47,181 bases of DNA from an uncultured Litoreibacter sp. (GCA_938030665.1 CALHHY010000011.1:1-47181); one strand, 5' to 3'. Shown: positions 31,955 through 41,436, counted from the first letter of the stretch. Numbers and translations: made by a program. The notes: generated by a model not told the origin, from the sequence alone.

Positions 31955-34228
31955 CTATTCCGCAGCAGGCCGGTGGCGGGCCTCAGCGGTGGTTCGGCGG
32001 GTCTTTTGGCCAAGGCGCGGCAGCGTGATAACCGCCTGAGCCCCTTGATGCCCGCTTTCGTCGAATGGTTCAGCGTCTTGCAGCGACAGGGTGCCGCCAT
32101 GTTCTTCGATAATCTTGCGCACGATTGGCAGGCCCAGCCCCGTACCCGAGGCGCGCGACGTTACGTAGGGCTCAAATAGCCGCGCGCGATCCTCCGGCAG
32201 GCCCGCGCCATTATCCGCGATGCGGATCACGGTCGCGTTGCGCTCCGTCTCGACCGTAACGCGGATCTGCGCGTCATGCCCCACGTGAGTGCCGGCTTCA
32301 CGATAGGTTTCAATCGCTTCCCCTGCGTTCTTGATCAAATTTGTCAGCGCCTGATCGATCATTGTGCGGTCAAACTCGCTTGTCAGCTCGACGATGTCCG
32401 TCTCAAGCGTGACGCGCACATTGGGCTGACCTTCCTGCTGCAAAAACACCGCATCGCGCACCAGCTTCATCAGATCGGCTTCGCGCATCTCCGGCTCGGG
32501 CATCCGCGCGAATTTGGAGAACTCGTCAACGATGCGGGTCAAGTCCTCGGTCTTGCGCATGATCACGTCAGTATACTGCTCAAGACTGTCTATCGCGTCA
32601 CCTGCCAGCGGACGGAATTTGCGCTGCAGCCGCTCCGCTGACAGCTTGATCGGCGTCAGCGGGTTCTTGACCTCATGCGCGATGCGCCGGGCAACGTCGC
32701 CCCAGGCCGCCATTTTCTGAGCCGACACAAGATCTGTCACGTCATCAAAGGCGATCACGAACCCCTCTGGCTGACCGTCCGCGCTTTCGCGGATCGCGAT
32801 GCGGACCAGCAGGCTTTCAAGCTGGCCGCGACGGGTGATCTTGACCTCCTCCTGTGCGGTCGCACCTTCATCGGCGCGGGCGTGTTCCAGCAGTTTGACA
32901 AACTCCGGCACGATCTCATGCAGCATCAACCCGATCATGTCCGCATCGCCCAGATCAAGAAGCCGCCGGGCCGAGCGATTGAGCACGGAAACCTGGCCCG
33001 CCGCATCAAGCCCGATGACGCCCGCAGTGACCGAAGATAGAACGGAGTCGAAAAGCCTACGCCGGCGTTCAATCTGCTCTGTATTTTCCAGAAGCGCGGT
33101 ACGCTGCACTTTAAGTTGTCTCGTCATCTCGTTGAAACGGATACCCAAAGTCGTGATTTCATCCTTGCTGTCGGAAGGGATGACCTGCACATCCAGATCA
33201 CCTTCGCCGACCCGCTCCGCCGCTTGGGCGAGACGCCCCACAGGGCGCGCCAGCCTTTCGGCAAACCAAAGACCAAGCCAAATAACGGCCAGGATCAGGA
33301 TGGTGGCGAAGCCCAGATACAACAGACCGAATTCAAAAAGCAGACGCCCCCGGTCCGCCTCGAGCTGATTGTACAGCCGCACGTTTTCCTGCGTGTCATC
33401 CAGCAGCGCCAGGATCTCCCCATCGACGCTGCGTGAGACGTAAATGTAGCGATCCAGCAGCCCAGGGATCGGGAAAAGCCCGCGGAATTCATTGTTGGGC
33501 CAGTCCTCAACAATGACCAGCTCCCCCTGCCGGGCCTGCAGCATCGCGTCACTATCGGGCGCCTCATAGTCAAACAGATAGCTTCGTGCGCCGCGCGCGA
33601 TGATCTGGGTGGTGCCGTCGATGATGAAGGCCTCTTTCAATCCGCGCTGAACCTGCTGTTGAACCTGGGTCAGCAATTCCGGCAGGCTGCGGTCGTCAAG
33701 AAAGCCTCGCGCCGTGCGGGCCGCCTCGATGTAGCCGGCGAGTCTGAGCGTGTCTTCAGCCAGCGTGTCGCGCTGCTCGTCCTCATAGGCCTGCGCCGCA
33801 GAAAGGGAGCTGCCGACCACATTGCGCACCCGGTCCGAGAACCAGCCTTCAAGGCCAAAATTCACGGTGATCACGGCGAAGACAGCCACCATAATCGTGG
33901 GCACCAGCGCGACCAAAGCAAACACGCCGGTCAACCTTAAATGCAACTCAGAACCCGCTGATTTATCTCGCCTTCTGGCGACCAGACGCGCAACGGACAT
34001 CAGCACAAGACCGGCAACCAAAAGCACGTAAATCAGGTCGAGCAGCAGGATCAGCCGAATGCCGCGTGATGTAGGGTCAAGCTCGTAAGGGCCGAAGCCA
34101 AGATAGGTGACGATAGCGAGTACAGGACCCAGAACCACCAACCCGAAGGTCGACCAGTTCCTGTACTTTCGCTGCTTACGCAGCCGATTCACCCTGTCCC
34201 AGGACATGCGTCCCGCACCGGTTTTCAT
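31955..34228 (-). CDS. ntrY: Sensor histidine kinase NtrY
   Basis: A 757-residue membrane kinase. The N-terminus has three or four hydrophobic segments and a long periplasmic region (about residues 120-300), then a HAMP domain (ERLARPVGRLAQAAERVGEGDL), a PAS domain with INRSARRLL-like SVLNRSARRLLDLGDADMIG, the dimerisation domain with the phosphorylated histidine in RRIAHEVKNPLTPIKLSAERL, and the ATPase domain (NLIKNAGEAI; DNGAGLPEDR; GTGLGLPIVRKI). NtrY pairs with NtrX and responds to nitrogen or redox state. It is preceded by an 84-base gap from ntrC and followed by ntrX. All motifs are intact. Confidence 0.95.
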   Translation of the reverse strand: MKTGAGRMSWDRVNRLRKQRKYRNWSTFGLVVLGPVLAIVTYLGFGPYELDPTSRGIRLILLLDLIYVLLVAGLVLMSVARLVARRRDKSAGSELHLRLTGVFALVALVPTIMVAVFAVITVNFGLEGWFSDRVRNVVGSSLSAAQAYEDEQRDTLAEDTLRLAGYIEAARTARGFLDDRSLPELLTQVQQQVQRGLKEAFIIDGTTQIIARGARSYLFDYEAPDSDAMLQARQGELVIVEDWPNNEFRGLFPIPGLLDRYIYVSRSVDGEILALLDDTQENVRLYNQLEADRGRLLFEFGLLYLGFATILILAVIWLGLWFAERLARPVGRLAQAAERVGEGDLDVQVIPSDSKDEITTLGIRFNEMTRQLKVQRTALLENTEQIERRRRLFDSVLSSVTAGVIGLDAAGQVSVLNRSARRLLDLGDADMIGLMLHEIVPEFVKLLEHARADEGATAQEEVKITRRGQLESLLVRIAIRESADGQPEGFVIAFDDVTDLVSAQKMAAWGDVARRIAHEVKNPLTPIKLSAERLQRKFRPLAGDAIDSLEQYTDVIMRKTEDLTRIVDEFSKFARMPEPEMREADLMKLVRDAVFLQQEGQPNVRVTLETDIVELTSEFDRTMIDQALTNLIKNAGEAIETYREAGTHVGHDAQIRVTVETERNATVIRIADNGAGLPEDRARLFEPYVTSRASGTGLGLPIVRKIIEEHGGTLSLQDAEPFDESGHQGAQAVITLPRLGQKTRRTTAEARHRPAAE

Positions 34229-34312
34229 CTGCTTTCCACCACCTTGCCACTCTTATTTAATGTGGTCTTCAGACAACAATGCTGCCCATAAGCCACGGTG
34301 ACTGTGGCGATT

Positions 34313-35686
34313 TTACATCAATTTGCGGCGGCGTGTCACGCGAATATCGAGATCGGTAACCTTTTTTCTCAACGTATTGCGGTTGATGCCCAGTAGATCG
34401 GCGCATTTGGCCTGATTTCCCGCCGTGGCGTCCAAGGCGATTTCGATCAAAGGCAGCTCCACCTCGCGCAGGATGCGGGTGTAAAGACCGGGCGGCGGCA
34501 GCACGCCGCCATGCAGGTCGAAATAGCGGCGCAGATGCTTGGCCACGCTGGCAGACAGCTTTTCCGTATCGCCACCGCCGATCAGCGGCTCGATCTCGGG
34601 CTGGTTGCCCAAGACAAGCTCGACCTCCGCGCGGCCGATTTCTTCTTCCGTGGAGGTGACGATCAGCCGCCGCACGGTGTTTTCGAGCTGCCGCACATTG
34701 CCCGGCCAACTATAGGCGCGCACCATTTCCAGCGCGCCTTTCGACAGGTAGCGACGCGGCGCGCCGTCCCGCTCCGACCGGTTCAGGAAATGCTCGGACA
34801 GTAACGGGATGTCGTCCACCCGCTCCCGCAGCGACGGGATTGAAAGCGTCACGCCGCTGAGACGGTAAAACAGGTCCTGCCGCAGGTTGCCCGCCTCCAG
34901 CTTGTCCATCAGGTCCTGCTGGCTGGTGGCCATGATGCGGGGCGCGTCATCGGTCAGACTGTCCAGCATGCGCACGACCCGCGCCTGCGCGTCCATGTCC
35001 AGATCGCCCACTTCGTCAAACAGGATGGAACCGCCCTTGGCCCGGCTGAGGATCGTCGCGGGCCCGTTGATATCGGCCAGGTCACTTGGCGTGGCCGTCA
35101 CAAATGGCAAGGTGCGTCGGTCGGAGAAATCGTGGATCGCCTTCGCAATCAGGCTTTTGCCGGTGCCACTTTCGCCGGTGATCATCACCGGCAGCTCCGT
35201 ATTCACGACCTGCGCGACCAGCTTGTAAAGCGCCTGCATCGCCGGGGTGCGCCCGATAAGGGGTAGCTCGTCGCCGGCCTCCTGTGGTGCGCCTTCAGCG
35301 GCAACGGGTCGCGCAGTCGTGCGTTTGCGTTCCAGCGCCCGGTTGGCGCGCTTCATCAGGTCCGGCAGGTCAAACGGCTTGGGCAGATAGTCATACGCAT
35401 CCGCCTCATTGGCCGCGATGGCCGTGGTGATTGTGTTCTGCGCCGAGATCACGATCACCGGCAGGCTTGGCCGCTTCTCCAAAATGTCAGGCAGAGCCTC
35501 GATGCCATTGCCGTCGGGCATCATCACGTCGGAGATCACCAGATCCCCCTTCCCCTCATCGACCCACCGCAGCAGCGTCGTCAGCGAGCTGGTTGCATGC
35601 ACCTTGCACCCCGCGCGGGTCAACGCCTGCGTCAACACTGTGCGGATGGTGCGGTCATCATCGGCAACTAGAACTGTTCCGTCCAT
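34313..35686 (-). CDS. ntrC: Nitrogen regulator NtrC lacking the GAFTGA loop
   Basis: A 457-residue response regulator that turns on nitrogen-assimilation genes when phosphorylated by NtrB. The receiver domain has DDDRTIR and the phosphoacceptor in [13 protein letters not shown]. The AAA domain has Walker A GESGTGKS and Walker [18 protein letters not shown]. Between them, where GAFTGA should be, the sequence runs [20 protein letters not shown]: the loop is deleted. Rhodobacter capsulatus NtrC is known to lack this loop and to act with sigma70 polymerase. The Fis-type end ([21 protein letters not shown]) is intact. The start has a near-perfect AAGGAGG site. Confidence 0.95.
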   Translation of the reverse strand: MDGTVLVADDDRTIRTVLTQALTRAGCKVHATSSLTTLLRWVDEGKGDLVISDVMMPDGNGIEALPDILEKRPSLPVIVISAQNTITTAIAANEADAYDYLPKPFDLPDLMKRANRALERKRTTARPVAAEGAPQEAGDELPLIGRTPAMQALYKLVAQVVNTELPVMITGESGTGKSLIAKAIHDFSDRRTLPFVTATPSDLADINGPATILSRAKGGSILFDEVGDLDMDAQARVVRMLDSLTDDAPRIMATSQQDLMDKLEAGNLRQDLFYRLSGVTLSIPSLRERVDDIPLLSEHFLNRSERDGAPRRYLSKGALEMVRAYSWPGNVRQLENTVRRLIVTSTEEEIGRAEVELVLGNQPEIEPLIGGGDTEKLSASVAKHLRRYFDLHGGVLPPPGLYTRILREVELPLIEIALDATAGNQAKCADLLGINRNTLRKKVTDLDIRVTRRRKLM

Positions 35687-35709
35687 TCAGGCCTCCTTGA
35701 GGGCAGTGG

Positions 35710-36789
35710 TCATGGCGCGTCTTTCGGCGCGACGGGGAGTGATATGCGAAAGACGGTGCGCCCCGGCACAGAGGTCACGGAGACCCAACCGTCATGTTCA
35801 GAGATAATTTTCGAGACCAGCGCGAGCCCCAGACCAGTGCCGTTTTCCCGGCCCGAAACAAAGGGTTCAAACACGTCTCCGCTTAGATGTTCCGGCAGGC
35901 CCGGACCGTCATCAATGATCTCCACCGTCAGCGGGACAGAGACGCGGTTGCCGTCGGGCCGGCGGACCCGCAGGGATTGTTCGTAAAACGTGTGCACGGT
36001 GATGGTGCCACCAAGCGGTTGCGCCTCGGAGGCATTCTTGATCAGGTTCAGAAACACCTGCACAAGCTGGTCGGGGTCCGCAAAGGTCGGCGGCAGGGAG
36101 GGGTCGTAATCCTCCTTGATCTTCATATGCGCGCCGAACCCGACAGCGGCGGATTTGCGCACCCGGTCCAGTACGTCATGCAGGTTCACGGCCTGCCGCT
36201 CCGGCGGGCGCAGATTTCCGAACTGTTCGACCTGCTCAAGCAGTTGTACGATGCGGCGGGTCTCGGCCACGATCAGATCGGTCAATTCCTGATCCTGCGG
36301 CTTGATACTCATCGACAAAAGCTGCGCGGCACCCGTGATACCAGCGAGCGGGTTCTTGATCTCATGGGCCAGCATTTCCGCCATGCCGATGGCCGATTTT
36401 GCGGCCGATTTGGTTTGCAGCGCCTGCCCCATCTTGTCAGCAATCTCGCGCGGCTTCAGCAGCACCAGAATGAAGCCCGGCCTGTCGATCAGGGTCGAGA
36501 ACTGGATGTTGCATTGTGTGGGCGGGCGCTCGCCCGAGCCCACGTCGACATAGTTGACGAAAAGCGGGGCATGGTCGCGCCGGATGCGGGTCACCGCCTC
36601 GTCGAGCGGCGCGTTGACATGCAGCTTGTCCCAGACCGGCGCGCCCTGCATGGACCGGGCGGAGAGATTCAAAAACGTCTCCATCGCCGTGTTGACCTCG
36701 GCAATTCGGTTGTCCGGGTCAATCACCAGCCCCGGCAGTGGGAGGGAACTCCAAAGCGTGTCGAAAAAAGGCTCGTTCAGCTTGGTCAC
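35710..36789 (-). CDS. ntrB: Nitrogen sensor kinase NtrB
   Basis: A 359-residue soluble kinase/phosphatase for NtrC, controlled by PII proteins. The PAS domain covers about residues 15-110 (PGLVIDPDNRIAEVNTAMETFL). The phosphorylated histidine lies in LAHEIKNPLAGITGAAQLLS, and the ATPase domain has NLIKNASEAQ, DDGPGLPEHL and ENGTGLGLALVSKI. There is no membrane segment. Its ATG overlaps the dusB stop (ATGA) and ntrC follows after 23 bases, so dusB, ntrB and ntrC form one operon. Confidence 0.95.
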   Translation of the reverse strand: MTKLNEPFFDTLWSSLPLPGLVIDPDNRIAEVNTAMETFLNLSARSMQGAPVWDKLHVNAPLDEAVTRIRRDHAPLFVNYVDVGSGERPPTQCNIQFSTLIDRPGFILVLLKPREIADKMGQALQTKSAAKSAIGMAEMLAHEIKNPLAGITGAAQLLSMSIKPQDQELTDLIVAETRRIVQLLEQVEQFGNLRPPERQAVNLHDVLDRVRKSAAVGFGAHMKIKEDYDPSLPPTFADPDQLVQVFLNLIKNASEAQPLGGTITVHTFYEQSLRVRRPDGNRVSVPLTVEIIDDGPGLPEHLSGDVFEPFVSGRENGTGLGLALVSKIISEHDGWVSVTSVPGRTVFRISLPVAPKDAP

Positions 36790-37838
36790 GCTGCGACCTC
36801 CTGTTGGGTCAGCGCGTCTTGCAGCAAGCCAAGCACCAGTTTGGGGGACCGCTCCGTCAAGACGGCCCGCCTAAGTGGTGCCGCGGTGCCCGCGTAATCC
36901 ATGTACCAGCCCAAATGCTTGCGCGCGACGCGGCCGCCCAACAGCTCGCCGTAAAATCCCAGTATCGCCTCGTAATGGGCGCAAACCAGATCAATCAGCG
37001 CGCCGCCTTGTGGGGCGTCGGGTCCTGTTTGCCCGGAAAGCGCCGCAGCGATGCGGGCGATCATCCAGGGGCGGCCTTGCGCGCCGCGCCCGATCATCAC
37101 CCCATCCGCGCCCGACAGCGACAGCGCCCGGCGCGCGTTAGACGCATCGGTGATATCGCCATTTGCAATCACGGGGATTTGCACCGCCTCTTTCACGCGG
37201 GCAATCGCGGCCCAGTCGGCGCGGCCCTTGTAGAACTGGCACCGGGTACGGCCGTGGATGGTGATCATCTGAATGCCCGCAGCTTCCGCCCGGCGCGCAA
37301 GCTCGGGCGCGTTGAGCCGCGCGTCGTCCCAGCCAAGCCGCGTCTTCAGCGTGACCGGCAGCTCCGTTGCCTCGACCACGGCCTCGATCAGCGTCAACGC
37401 ATGATCAAGATCGCGCAGCAGGGCGGAGCCGGAATAGCCGCTGACCACTTTCTTGGCCGGGCATCCCATATTGATGTCGATGATCCGCGCGCCATTGGCG
37501 GTCACCATGCGCGCGGCCTCCGCCATCCAATGCGCCTCCCGGCCCGCAAGCTGGACCGCCGTATTGGCGCTGTCAAAGCCCAGTTCTGCCTTTTCGCGGA
37601 CGCCGGGCTTGGCCTGCACCATCTCTTGCGAGGCGACCATTTCAGACACGACCAGTCCGGCGCCAAACCGGGACACAAGCTGACGGAACGGCAAATCCGT
37701 GATCCCCGCCAGCGGGGCAAGGAAAACGGGCATGTCGATCTGGTGATTTGCCAGTGATATGGTCAGGTGCTCAATCCTTGTGCGTTTGCCTGATTTCTCG
37801 CTGCCGCGGGACAGATCAGCAAGCGGGGACCGGGCCAC
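36786..37838 (-). CDS. dusB: tRNA-dihydrouridine synthase DusB (NifR3)
   Basis: A flavoprotein that reduces uridine to dihydrouridine in the tRNA D-loop. Seen: [14 protein letters not shown] at the FMN site, [21 protein letters not shown] with the catalytic cysteine, [20 protein letters not shown], and [13 protein letters not shown] before [12 protein letters not shown]. It heads the nitrogen operon, as nifR3 does in Rhodobacter. The GTG at 37838 gives 350 residues, but the first 24 look unlike the family. A shorter start at CTG 37766 (326 residues), preceded by AAGGA, or at the ATG of [10 protein letters not shown] is possible. Translation start is therefore uncertain. Confidence 0.92.
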   Translation of the reverse strand: MARSPLADLSRGSEKSGKRTRIEHLTISLANHQIDMPVFLAPLAGITDLPFRQLVSRFGAGLVVSEMVASQEMVQAKPGVREKAELGFDSANTAVQLAGREAHWMAEAARMVTANGARIIDINMGCPAKKVVSGYSGSALLRDLDHALTLIEAVVEATELPVTLKTRLGWDDARLNAPELARRAEAAGIQMITIHGRTRCQFYKGRADWAAIARVKEAVQIPVIANGDITDASNARRALSLSGADGVMIGRGAQGRPWMIARIAAALSGQTGPDAPQGGALIDLVCAHYEAILGFYGELLGGRVARKHLGWYMDYAGTAAPLRRAVLTERSPKLVLGLLQDALTQQEVAA

Positions 37839-37957
37839 ACCGGCCTAAATTCGACCGTTACGCGACATTTGCACAAAAATTAGGCAAAACAAACGACCAT
37901 TGCCCCTCTGACGCCAAGACCCTAGACATTTCTACACGGCAAGACCGCAGGAGAGCC

Positions 37958-38437
37958 ATGATGGATATACGCGTAGGCAACGGGTTTGATGTGCACCGGT
38001 TCGGCCCCGGCGACCATGTCATGCTCTGCGGGGTGGCCGTTCCCTACCATCGCGGCTTGCAAGGCCACTCCGATGCCGATGTCGGGCTGCACTCCATCAC
38101 GGATGCGATCTACGGCGCTTTGGCAGCAGGCGATATCGGCCAGCATTTTCCACCCTCGGACCCGCAATGGAAGGGCGCTGAAAGCCATATCTTTCTGACC
38201 CATGCGGCAGGAATGGCTACGGCGCAAGGCTACGCCCTGACCCATGTCGACTGCACGCTGATCTGCGAGGCCCCGAAGATTGGACCGCACACATTAGAAA
38301 TGCGCGGCAAGCTTCAGGAATTGCTGGGAATTGACCTTGACCGGATCAGCGTCAAAGCCACCACGTCGGAGCGCCTCGGCTTCACCGGGCGCGGCGAGGG
38401 GATCGCCTGCATGGCCACGGCGACGCTGGTCAAATGA
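37958..38437 (+). CDS. ispF: 2-C-methyl-D-erythritol 2,4-cyclodiphosphate synthase
   Basis: A 159-residue enzyme of the non-mevalonate isoprenoid pathway, converting CDP-methylerythritol 2-phosphate to the cyclic diphosphate. Metal ligands lie in [10 protein letters not shown] (Asp11, His13) and HSDADVGLH; the family's [15 protein letters not shown] and the CDP-binding [17 protein letters not shown] are present. It is a separate IspF; the IspD half that is fused in many alphaproteobacteria is not here, nor is an ispD gene adjacent in the window. Two ATG codons stand together; CAGGAGAG precedes the first. It is divergent from dusB and its stop overlaps the pgpA start (ATGA). Confidence 0.96.
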   Translation: MMDIRVGNGFDVHRFGPGDHVMLCGVAVPYHRGLQGHSDADVGLHSITDAIYGALAAGDIGQHFPPSDPQWKGAESHIFLTHAAGMATAQGYALTHVDCTLICEAPKIGPHTLEMRGKLQELLGIDLDRISVKATTSERLGFTGRGEGIACMATATLVK

Positions 38438-38919
38438 GGCTGGCCTGGCTGATCGGCACGGTGATGTATGTGGGCCATCTGAAGCCCGCCCCCGGCACCT
38501 GGGGCTCGCTTGCTGCGATCCCGCTGGCCTGGCTCGTCTGGTTGCTGGGGGGCTGGCCCCTTCTGGCGATTGGCTGCGTGGCCGCGTTCTTCAAGGGTCT
38601 ATGGGCCACGCACAAGATTATCAGCGCAGGCGGCGACCATGATCCGTCAGAGGTGGTGATCGACGAGCTGGTCGGCCAATGGATCGCCCTTTTGCCGGTC
38701 GCCATTGGCGCCACTCATGCGGGGGTGCCTTTCTGGGCGTTGTGGCCGGGCATACTGACCGCCTTCCTCGCCTTCCGCCTGTTTGACATCTGGAAGCCCG
38801 GCCCCGTTGGATGGGCCGACCAGCGCGGTGACGCGCTTGGCGTGATGCTGGATGATGTGATCGCTGGCATCTTTGCCGCCCTGATCGTGATGGCAGGGGC
38901 GTATCTGTCCCATGGATAG
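38434..38919 (+). CDS. pgpA: Phosphatidylglycerophosphatase A
   Basis: A 161-residue inner-membrane enzyme that removes phosphate from phosphatidylglycerophosphate to give phosphatidylglycerol. Family features: the opening [13 protein letters not shown], the conserved [18 protein letters not shown] with the acidic residues, and [26 protein letters not shown], with about four hydrophobic segments. The start overlaps the ispF stop, and the end overlaps the next gene by eight bases, so three genes form one tightly packed operon. The function link between the three is loose. Confidence 0.94.
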   Translation: MRLAWLIGTVMYVGHLKPAPGTWGSLAAIPLAWLVWLLGGWPLLAIGCVAAFFKGLWATHKIISAGGDHDPSEVVIDELVGQWIALLPVAIGATHAGVPFWALWPGILTAFLAFRLFDIWKPGPVGWADQRGDALGVMLDDVIAGIFAALIVMAGAYLSHG

Positions 38920-39391
38920 CCCGGCGACCGAGGTCTTGGATGCCGCCCGCGACGCAGGACTCATGATCGCCACGGCGGAAAGCTGTACCGGCGGGATGAT
39001 CGCGGCGGCGTTGACGGCGGTGCCGGGCAGCTCTGCCGTGGTGGACCGGGGCTTCGTCACCTACTCCAACGCGGCCAAGATGCAGATGCTGGGCGTAAGA
39101 TCTGAGACGCTGGAGGCCGCAGGCGCGGTCTCCGAACAGGTCGCAGCCGAAATGGCCGCTGGTGCACTTGCCCGATCCGACGCGCAGCTTGCCGTGGCGG
39201 TGACTGGTATCGCGGGACCGGGCGGGTCTGACCACAAGCCGGAGGGCCGGGTTTGCTTTGGTTTGGCGCATGCTGGCGGCGCACCCCTGACCGAAACGAT
39301 TGAGTTCGGCGCCATCGGGCGCGACGCGGTGCGGGCCGCGACGGTCGCCTATGCGCTTGGCCTGCTAAGTCAAAGGCTCGCATCCCTCTAA
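38912..39391 (+). CDS. CinA C-terminal domain protein (nicotinamide-nucleotide amidase type)
   Basis: A 159-residue protein equal to the C-terminal domain of CinA, also known as PncC/YgaD. It would deamidate nicotinamide mononucleotide to nicotinate mononucleotide in NAD recycling. The signature AESCTGGMIAAALTAVPGSS begins near residue 21, and GITGIAGPGG-type sequence (VAVTGIAGPGGSDHKPEG) gives the second motif; RVCFGLA follows. There is no N-terminal molybdopterin-binding-like domain. It overlaps pgpA by eight bases. Whether this protein has the amidase activity cannot be read from sequence alone. Confidence 0.93.
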   Translation: MDSPATEVLDAARDAGLMIATAESCTGGMIAAALTAVPGSSAVVDRGFVTYSNAAKMQMLGVRSETLEAAGAVSEQVAAEMAAGALARSDAQLAVAVTGIAGPGGSDHKPEGRVCFGLAHAGGAPLTETIEFGAIGRDAVRAATVAYALGLLSQRLASL

Positions 39392-39419
39392 CGCCCAATC
39401 TGTAAGCTCTAACGCGGAT

Positions 39420-39500
39420 TTGCGCATAATATTTCGGCACTTTGGGTATCGCTTAGTTATTAAGCATATATTGCGCCACCTGCCTCTTTTCACCGCGCAA
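39420..39500. promoter_or_regulatory. Candidate nitrogen-control region of the ammonium transporter gene
   Basis: TTGCGC occurs at 39420-39425 and 39471-39476, and its complement GCGCAA at 39495-39500; the last two form an inverted pair with an 18-base spacer. They lie 50-130 bases before the amt start, next to an AT-rich stretch (39455-39470). Given the ntr operon nearby and the usual control of amt genes, NtrC binding is a reasonable guess, not shown. Confidence 0.3.
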
Positions 39501-39551
39501 GCTCTCGCGTTTCTGCCTCCTGAGAAACCAAATTATAAAGGGGGAAGATCC

Positions 39552-40733
39552 ATGGTAGGCGCTGATACCGCTTGGATTATTGTGGCCACGGCGTTGGTCT
39601 TGTTCATGACATTGCCGGGGCTGGCGCTGTTTTACGGCGGCCTCGTGCGCGCGCGGAACGTGCTGTCGGTCTTCATGCATTGCTACGCCATTGCCTGTTT
39701 GATGAGCGTTTTGTGGCTGGTCGCAGGCTATTCCATCGCCTTTGGCGGCGGCGGCTCGGGCTATTGGGGCGGGCTGGACAAGATGTTCCTATCGGGCATC
39801 GACGCCGAGACGCTGGCGGGCACCCTGCCCGAGGTGCTGTTTTTTGCCTTCCAGATGACCTTTGCGATCATCACACCCGCGCTGATCGTCGGCGCCTATG
39901 TGGAGCGGATCGGCTTTGGCTTCGTCCTGACCTTCTCCGGCCTGTGGATGCTGTTGTGCTACGCGCCCGTTGTTCACTGGATCTGGGGCGGCGGCATGAT
40001 GGCCGATGGCGGCATTTTCGGCGAGGTCGGCGTGCGCGATTTTGCAGGCGGCATCGTGGTGCATGAAACCGCCGGGCTGGCCGCGCTGGTGCTGGCCTTC
40101 TTCCTGGGCGGGCGCAAGGACCCAAGCAAGCCGCCGCATAACCCCGGCATGGTGATGATCGGGGCCGCAATGCTTTGGGTGGGCTGGTTCGGCTTCAATG
40201 GCGGATCGCAGCTGGCCGCCGATGGCGGGGCCGCGATGGCGCTGACCGTCACCCACATCTCTGCCGCGACCGCGTCGTTGACCTGGGCCCTGTGGGAGAA
40301 GATCAAATTCGGCAAGGCCTCGCTGGTTGGCATCGTCACCGGCACGATTGCGGGTCTGGCCTCCATCACTCCCGCCTCCGGCTTTGTCGGGCCATGGGAG
40401 GCGCTGCTTATCGGCTCTGTAGCGGGTATTCTATGTCAGGAAGCGGTCGTGCTGATCCGTAACAAAGCCAAGATTGACGATACGCTTGATGTCATGGCCG
40501 TACACGGTGTCGGCGGTATCTTTGGCACGATTATGATTGCCTTCTTTGGCGAAGGATCATGGGCCGCCCAACTCGGCTCACTTGCGATTGTCGGTGTCTA
40601 CACCACGGTTGTGACGGTTGTGTTGATCCTTGTTTGTCGCATGATCACACCACTACGCGTGGATGCCGAAACTGAGGTTAACGGGCTTGATCTGGCCGTG
40701 CACGGTGAACGGGCGTATGATATTACCAGCTAA
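39552..40733 (+). CDS. amt: Ammonium transporter
   Basis: A 393-residue Amt/MEP/Rh channel of eleven hydrophobic segments. The conserved twin histidines are His171 (VVHETAGLAALV) and His318 (VMAVHGVGGIFG), and FAFQMTFAIITPAL contains the phenylalanine gate at residue 100. The opening WIIVATALVLFMTLPGLALFYGGLVR is typical. There is no separate signal peptide. A strong site AAAGGGGGAA precedes ATG 39552; the upstream open frame is not homologous. Amt genes normally follow glnK; here no PII gene adjoins it, so its regulator must be encoded elsewhere. A terminator follows. Confidence 0.95.
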   Translation: MVGADTAWIIVATALVLFMTLPGLALFYGGLVRARNVLSVFMHCYAIACLMSVLWLVAGYSIAFGGGGSGYWGGLDKMFLSGIDAETLAGTLPEVLFFAFQMTFAIITPALIVGAYVERIGFGFVLTFSGLWMLLCYAPVVHWIWGGGMMADGGIFGEVGVRDFAGGIVVHETAGLAALVLAFFLGGRKDPSKPPHNPGMVMIGAAMLWVGWFGFNGGSQLAADGGAAMALTVTHISAATASLTWALWEKIKFGKASLVGIVTGTIAGLASITPASGFVGPWEALLIGSVAGILCQEAVVLIRNKAKIDDTLDVMAVHGVGGIFGTIMIAFFGEGSWAAQLGSLAIVGVYTTVVTVVLILVCRMITPLRVDAETEVNGLDLAVHGERAYDITS

Positions 40734-40756
40734 GAAGCGGCTGGTTTGATTAGAGG

Positions 40757-40782
40757 GGCGGTCCTGCGGGGCCGCCTTTTTT
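40757..40782 (+). terminator. Rho-independent terminator of amt
   Basis: GGCGGTCC (40757-40764) pairs with GGGCCGCC (40769-40776), with one T-G pair, around TGCG, followed by TTTTTT. It stands 24 bases past the stop codon. Confidence 0.88.
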
Positions 40783-40828
40783 GCGCCTGTAAGAACGTTC
40801 AATGCAAAAAAAGCGAATGCCGACCTAG

Positions 40829-40840
40829 CGACATATGTCG
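40829..40840. promoter_or_regulatory. 12-bp palindrome upstream of alaE
   Basis: CGACATATGTCG is a perfect palindrome in the 295-base gap before the alanine exporter gene. In Escherichia coli alaE is controlled by Lrp; this site could serve a regulator here, but it does not closely match a known Lrp site. GACGCCG (40963-40969) and CGGCGTC (40977-40983) form a further hairpin 45 bases before the gene. Confidence 0.3.
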
Positions 40841-40872
40841 GGCGTCGTGAGCAGTGCATAACCATAAAACGC

Positions 40873-41019
40873 ATGCTTGGGTTTGTACGTTTGTTTCAGC
40901 AGCGTAAAGAGCGTGGCTTCTGCCTGTTCCCAAAGAAGGGTTTTGGATCGGGAGTTAGCAGCGACGCCGAGAGGAACGGCGTCCCATCCCATCTCGACAA
41001 TAAAGTCCCTCGCGGATAA
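40873..41019 (+). CDS. Possible 48-residue reading frame before alaE
   Basis: An ATG frame of 48 codons (MLGFVRLFQQRKERGF...) ends nine bases before the alaE start. It is basic in the first third, has no clear ribosome binding site and resembles nothing I know. It may be chance, or a small upstream gene translated with alaE. The hairpin at 40963-40983 lies within it. Confidence 0.2.
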   Translation: MLGFVRLFQQRKERGFCLFPKKGFGSGVSSDAERNGVPSHLDNKVPRG

Positions 41020-41028
41020 TGCACATGA

Positions 41029-41436
41029 ATGAGAGCATTTATCATCGATACTGTCGGAACAGTGGTTTTCTTCACTTTAGTCGCTGGCTTTACCGAGCTT
41101 TTCATTGCGGGTATGGAGCCCAAACAGGTTCTTATGGCGCGACTTATTATGATACCCGTGATGGTGTTGACGGGACGGCCCTACGGCCTTTGGCGCGATT
41201 GGATTTTTACCCAGTTTAAACCACAAGGTCGGCTGCTGAATATCGCAACAGACATTTTTGCATTTTTGACATTCCAAGTACCAGTATATGTTACAACGCT
41301 TCTAATCGCGGGGGCAGATTTCAATGAAATACAACTCGCTGTGAGTGCCGCAATACTCTTTATGGTTTTGCTCAGCAGGCCATTCGGGCTATTTCTTGAG
41401 GCGCTGCGAAACTGGGCTGACCCGAAAGCAACTTAA
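41029..41436 (+). CDS. alaE: AlaE-type L-alanine exporter
   Basis: A 135-residue inner-membrane protein with four hydrophobic segments, matching AlaE (former DUF1144): FTELFIAGMEPKQVLMARL, then IPVMVLTGRPYGLWRDWIF, and DIFAFLTFQVPVYVTTLLIAGAD, all in the same order and spacing as the E. coli protein. It exports excess L-alanine. Base composition by eye is near 50% G+C, clearly below neighbours, and codon use is less G/C biased. This suggests acquisition by transfer. There is no helper gene. The start ATG has only a weak purine site. Confidence 0.9.
   Translation: MRAFIIDTVGTVVFFTLVAGFTELFIAGMEPKQVLMARLIMIPVMVLTGRPYGLWRDWIFTQFKPQGRLLNIATDIFAFLTFQVPVYVTTLLIAGADFNEIQLAVSAAILFMVLLSRPFGLFLEALRNWADPKAT

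Noticed and set aside
35887-37757. Long plus-strand frames opposite ntrB and dusB
   Set aside because: Both are shadows of intact genes with strong family motifs.
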